Of a DNA stretch of 64,000 nt, positions 61,735 through 64,000 are shown in pieces. The first letter of the stretch is position 1; every line of letters begins with the position of its first letter. The notes below the pieces were generated by a model. The model saw nothing but the letters and a program-made list of their open reading frames with translations. It was not told where the DNA came from and ran no database searches. This stretch comes from Trichoplax sp. H2 (taxonomy: Eukaryota; Placozoa; Uniplacotomia; Trichoplacea): positions 62,001-126,000 of the forward strand of contig NOWV01000196.1 of the NCBI GenBank assembly GCA_003344405.1, in the 5' to 3' direction. A program made the position numbers and the translations under genes.

Positions 61735-62550
61735 TATAACGCCATACTGAAGATTATTACCTATGCTGATAAAAGACTTTTTTAATATACTATTGTTGTA
61801 TGCAACTGCACTTAATTAAATTCTAAGATTATCGATAATCCAAGAAACCAGTGCTAAAGAGAATTATTACCTATCTTGATTGAAGTACATTCCCGAAAAA
61901 ATAATTTTTATAATACCCATTCTCGAATAGAAAGCCTCCTACATCCATTTTTACATTCTTGTAATTGTTCTATCTTAATTGTGGGATTAATCTTAATCTA
62001 TCAATGCTAGAGAAACCGTTTATTACTCAAGAAAAGAGTGCTGAAACACGGAATATTAAAATGGCTGACGATAATTTTAAGTACCCATATAGACTAAATC
62101 ACTTCCCTGATATACCTTTCGTAATACCGATATCGATTGGAGAGCCTTCACCACCCATTCTCATATTCGAATTGTTAATACAGTAATTTAACTGTATGAT
62201 CAATCTTAATGAAATGTAATACCCGTGGTGATTAGAAAATCATCATCATTCACATTCGAGTAAATATTAAGTTAATTGTATGATCAATCTTAGTATAAAG
62301 TAAGAGTACCGGAGATAATTATTTTAATAGCCAGATGCCTATGTTTATAAGCACATCGCTTGATACGCTTTTCACCTTTATATACGTACGCTTACTATTA
62401 TTATATGATCTGTCATGATCTAAAAATTGAGTGTTGGAGATAGTTGTTACCTGTATTGATTAAAGTTCTTTCCTAATTCATTTTTATAATGCTCATATTG
62501 ATTGAAAAACCTTCTTCACACACATTTTATATTTCTAGGAGTGTTTTAAG
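61735..62550 (+). repeat. Degenerate dispersed repeat, about 110-bp unit
   Basis: Units beginning ATTATTACCTAT.TTGAT.AAAG recur near 61755, 61862 and 62443. The last two continue in parallel through TTTTTATAAT.CCCAT/GCTCAT, GAAA.CCTTC/CC, ACATTTT and TTCT. A second motif, AACTGTATGATCAATCTTA, occurs at about 62190 and 62275. A 73-codon frame at 61965-62186 overlaps this and is not called as a gene. Confidence 0.5.
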
Positions 62551-63394
62551 TTAACTATTTGAGCAGTTGCAATAACAATACGAGTACTAAATATAATTAT
62601 TACTCTCGCAAACTGAAAAAACACATAAAATTAATTCGTCCAATCTAGGACTGGCTAATATTTCGATTGCAAGACTTAATCTCGATGCGCTCAATACGGT
62701 AATATATAACACGTAAGATCGATGTAAGATCTCAAGAAAATGTATATGAGTATATCATAGATTATAAGTTATCAAAATATCAGTAAATCGTAATCTCTGC
62801 CCTTAATAACAAATATCACAATTGCAATCTATATTAATATTAACGAATATTCTTTTATCATAAGTTTGGACTTTATACTCCAGCTTGACGTTAACATGGG
62901 TTATATAAACTGTATTAAAATCAACAATTAAAAAACTAACAAAAGTATACAGTAATGACACCATATTCTAGCATCCTAATACATAGAATAAGATTAATAA
63001 AAACTAGTATCTAATTCGAACATGGATTATCAGCAATGGTATTTATTTTCATAGCAATATTGATATTTCAAGCGCTATTTGTTAATAATATTAAATATAT
63101 TGTTAAAATGGTGTAACAGGCTAGTCATAGTCGATTTTCGTTTTATCGAATAATCTTGTCGATCAATATCTACATTCTACCAGAACAAGAGTCAAAAATA
63201 AGAATATAATGTCATTAATTCAGCTAGTACGGTTCGTAATATTAATTACAATGTCATTCATGTACGGCACTGAATTCTTTCTAATAAAATTTGAAAGATA
63301 TTGTACCTTATATCAATTATTAATATGGACTAGAAAGAAGCGCAATAGGGGCTATGTAAGCAAGTACTAGGAAATAACTAACATAATAATACTT

Positions 63395-63640
63395 ATTTTA
63401 AATTCTAACATTAAGAAATACTAATTCCAGCTGTAATATTATCTAAAGTGTCAATAGAGATTAGAACAAGAATAATATGAGCTTTAAAAGCGAGCACGAG
63501 AAACAGCTGATATACCAATATTTATTTTAACTTTTACCCTTAAAAGAATTCCAATTCCAGCTATAATGTGATCTGATGCACGTTTTAAATATATCCGTAA
63601 TATGCTAATGAGAAATAGAGCGATTATGCACAGTTATGTA
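63395..63640 (+). repeat. Degenerate tandem repeat, about 130-bp period
   Basis: Blocks at about 63410 and 63540 share TTAAxAxAxTxCxAATTCCAGCTxTAATxTxATCT and are followed by similar sequence (AGAAATAGAG-like and AGAACAAGAATA-like segments). A weaker earlier copy may start near 63290. Confidence 0.45.
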
Positions 63641-63697
63641 ATATTCTATTTTACAAAAAAATTAAGTCTCATATTTACCATTTCACTTCAACACTTC

Positions 63698-63845
63698 TTT
63701 GCAATTATATAATGATGTAATTCCATTCTTGAATTATTACAGTACTTATAAAACTAAGATCCACATCAACCGTTTCATTTTTAGATTCCTTTGCAATTCT
63801 ATGATGATGTAATACCATCTATGAATCACTACAATACATTACATA
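63698..63845 (+). repeat. Tandem repeat, about 92-bp period
   Basis: TTTGCAATTATATAATGATG (63698) and TTTGCAATTCTATGATGATG (63790) begin two units that stay alignable through TAAT.CCAT, TGAAT.A.TACA and the following AC.TA.AAA..TA stretch. Confidence 0.6.
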
Positions 63846-64000
63846 AGCTAGATATAAAATTAAATAGTAGATCTTAATCCGGAAATGTCAATATTTAGTA
63901 CAGTATTTGTCTTCATTACAATCGTAAACGAAAATTAAGCGATAGTAACTGCGTATTTTTTCTTATAATGATTATAGTTAGTGTTTGCCATATTCATTTA

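Overview
The window is nuclear DNA of an animal. It is AT-rich, and its genes are split into many short exons with GT..AG introns of about 0.1-2.5 kb. They are single-copy homologues of vertebrate-type genes: ataxin-2, RNF20/40, HPS4, UBE2G1, HGH1, NFATC2IP, EIF2B1 and GTF2H3. A compact, early-branching metazoan, most likely a placozoan of the Trichoplax/Hoilungia kind, fits best; that assignment is inference. Most exon joins below were checked by reading frame, phase and splice sites; cDNA is not available here.

Layout. 1-4147: no recognisable gene. 4148-9865 (-): two tandem Failed-axon-connections (FAX) paralogues, two exons each. 10149-10220 (-): tRNA-Glu(UUC). 10340-10770: first GTAC-palindrome cluster. 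16221-20970 (+): ataxin-2 (Lsm, LsmAD, PAM2), with a possible first exon at 11819. 21512-28692 (-): BRE1/RNF20-40 E3 ligase, convergent with ataxin-2. 28800-29275: second GTAC cluster. 30246-35457 (+): HPS4, with an apparently unrecognised two-exon antisense gene interleaved with its first exons (30928-32008, -). 37688-41012 (-): UBE2G1. 41113-41970: the longest GTAC cluster, followed by a repeat-rich intergenic stretch (direct repeat, inverted-repeat element, 175-bp tandem repeat). 44374-45770 (-): HGH1. 45955-46140: GTAC cluster. 46222-48866 (+): NFATC2IP/Rad60-like. 50083-53061 (-): EIF2B1. 53430-53720 and 54085-54150: GTAC clusters. 54199-57250 (+): GTF2H3. 58761-59039 (-): an intronless gene for a secreted eight-cysteine peptide. 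59040-64000: AT-rich, with degenerate tandem repeats.

The genes are not a pathway cluster; they are mostly housekeeping genes (translation initiation and mRNA regulation, histone and protein ubiquitination, TFIIH, chaperoning of eEF2, lysosome-related organelles). The strongest shared feature is architectural. Dense arrays of self-complementary TACTGTACAGTA-type sequence lie just upstream of start codons and fill most of the head-to-head promoter intervals, while being nearly absent from exons, 3' ends and the gene-poor right end. With the interleaved antisense gene and the cysteine-rich secreted peptide, this is the most noteworthy content.
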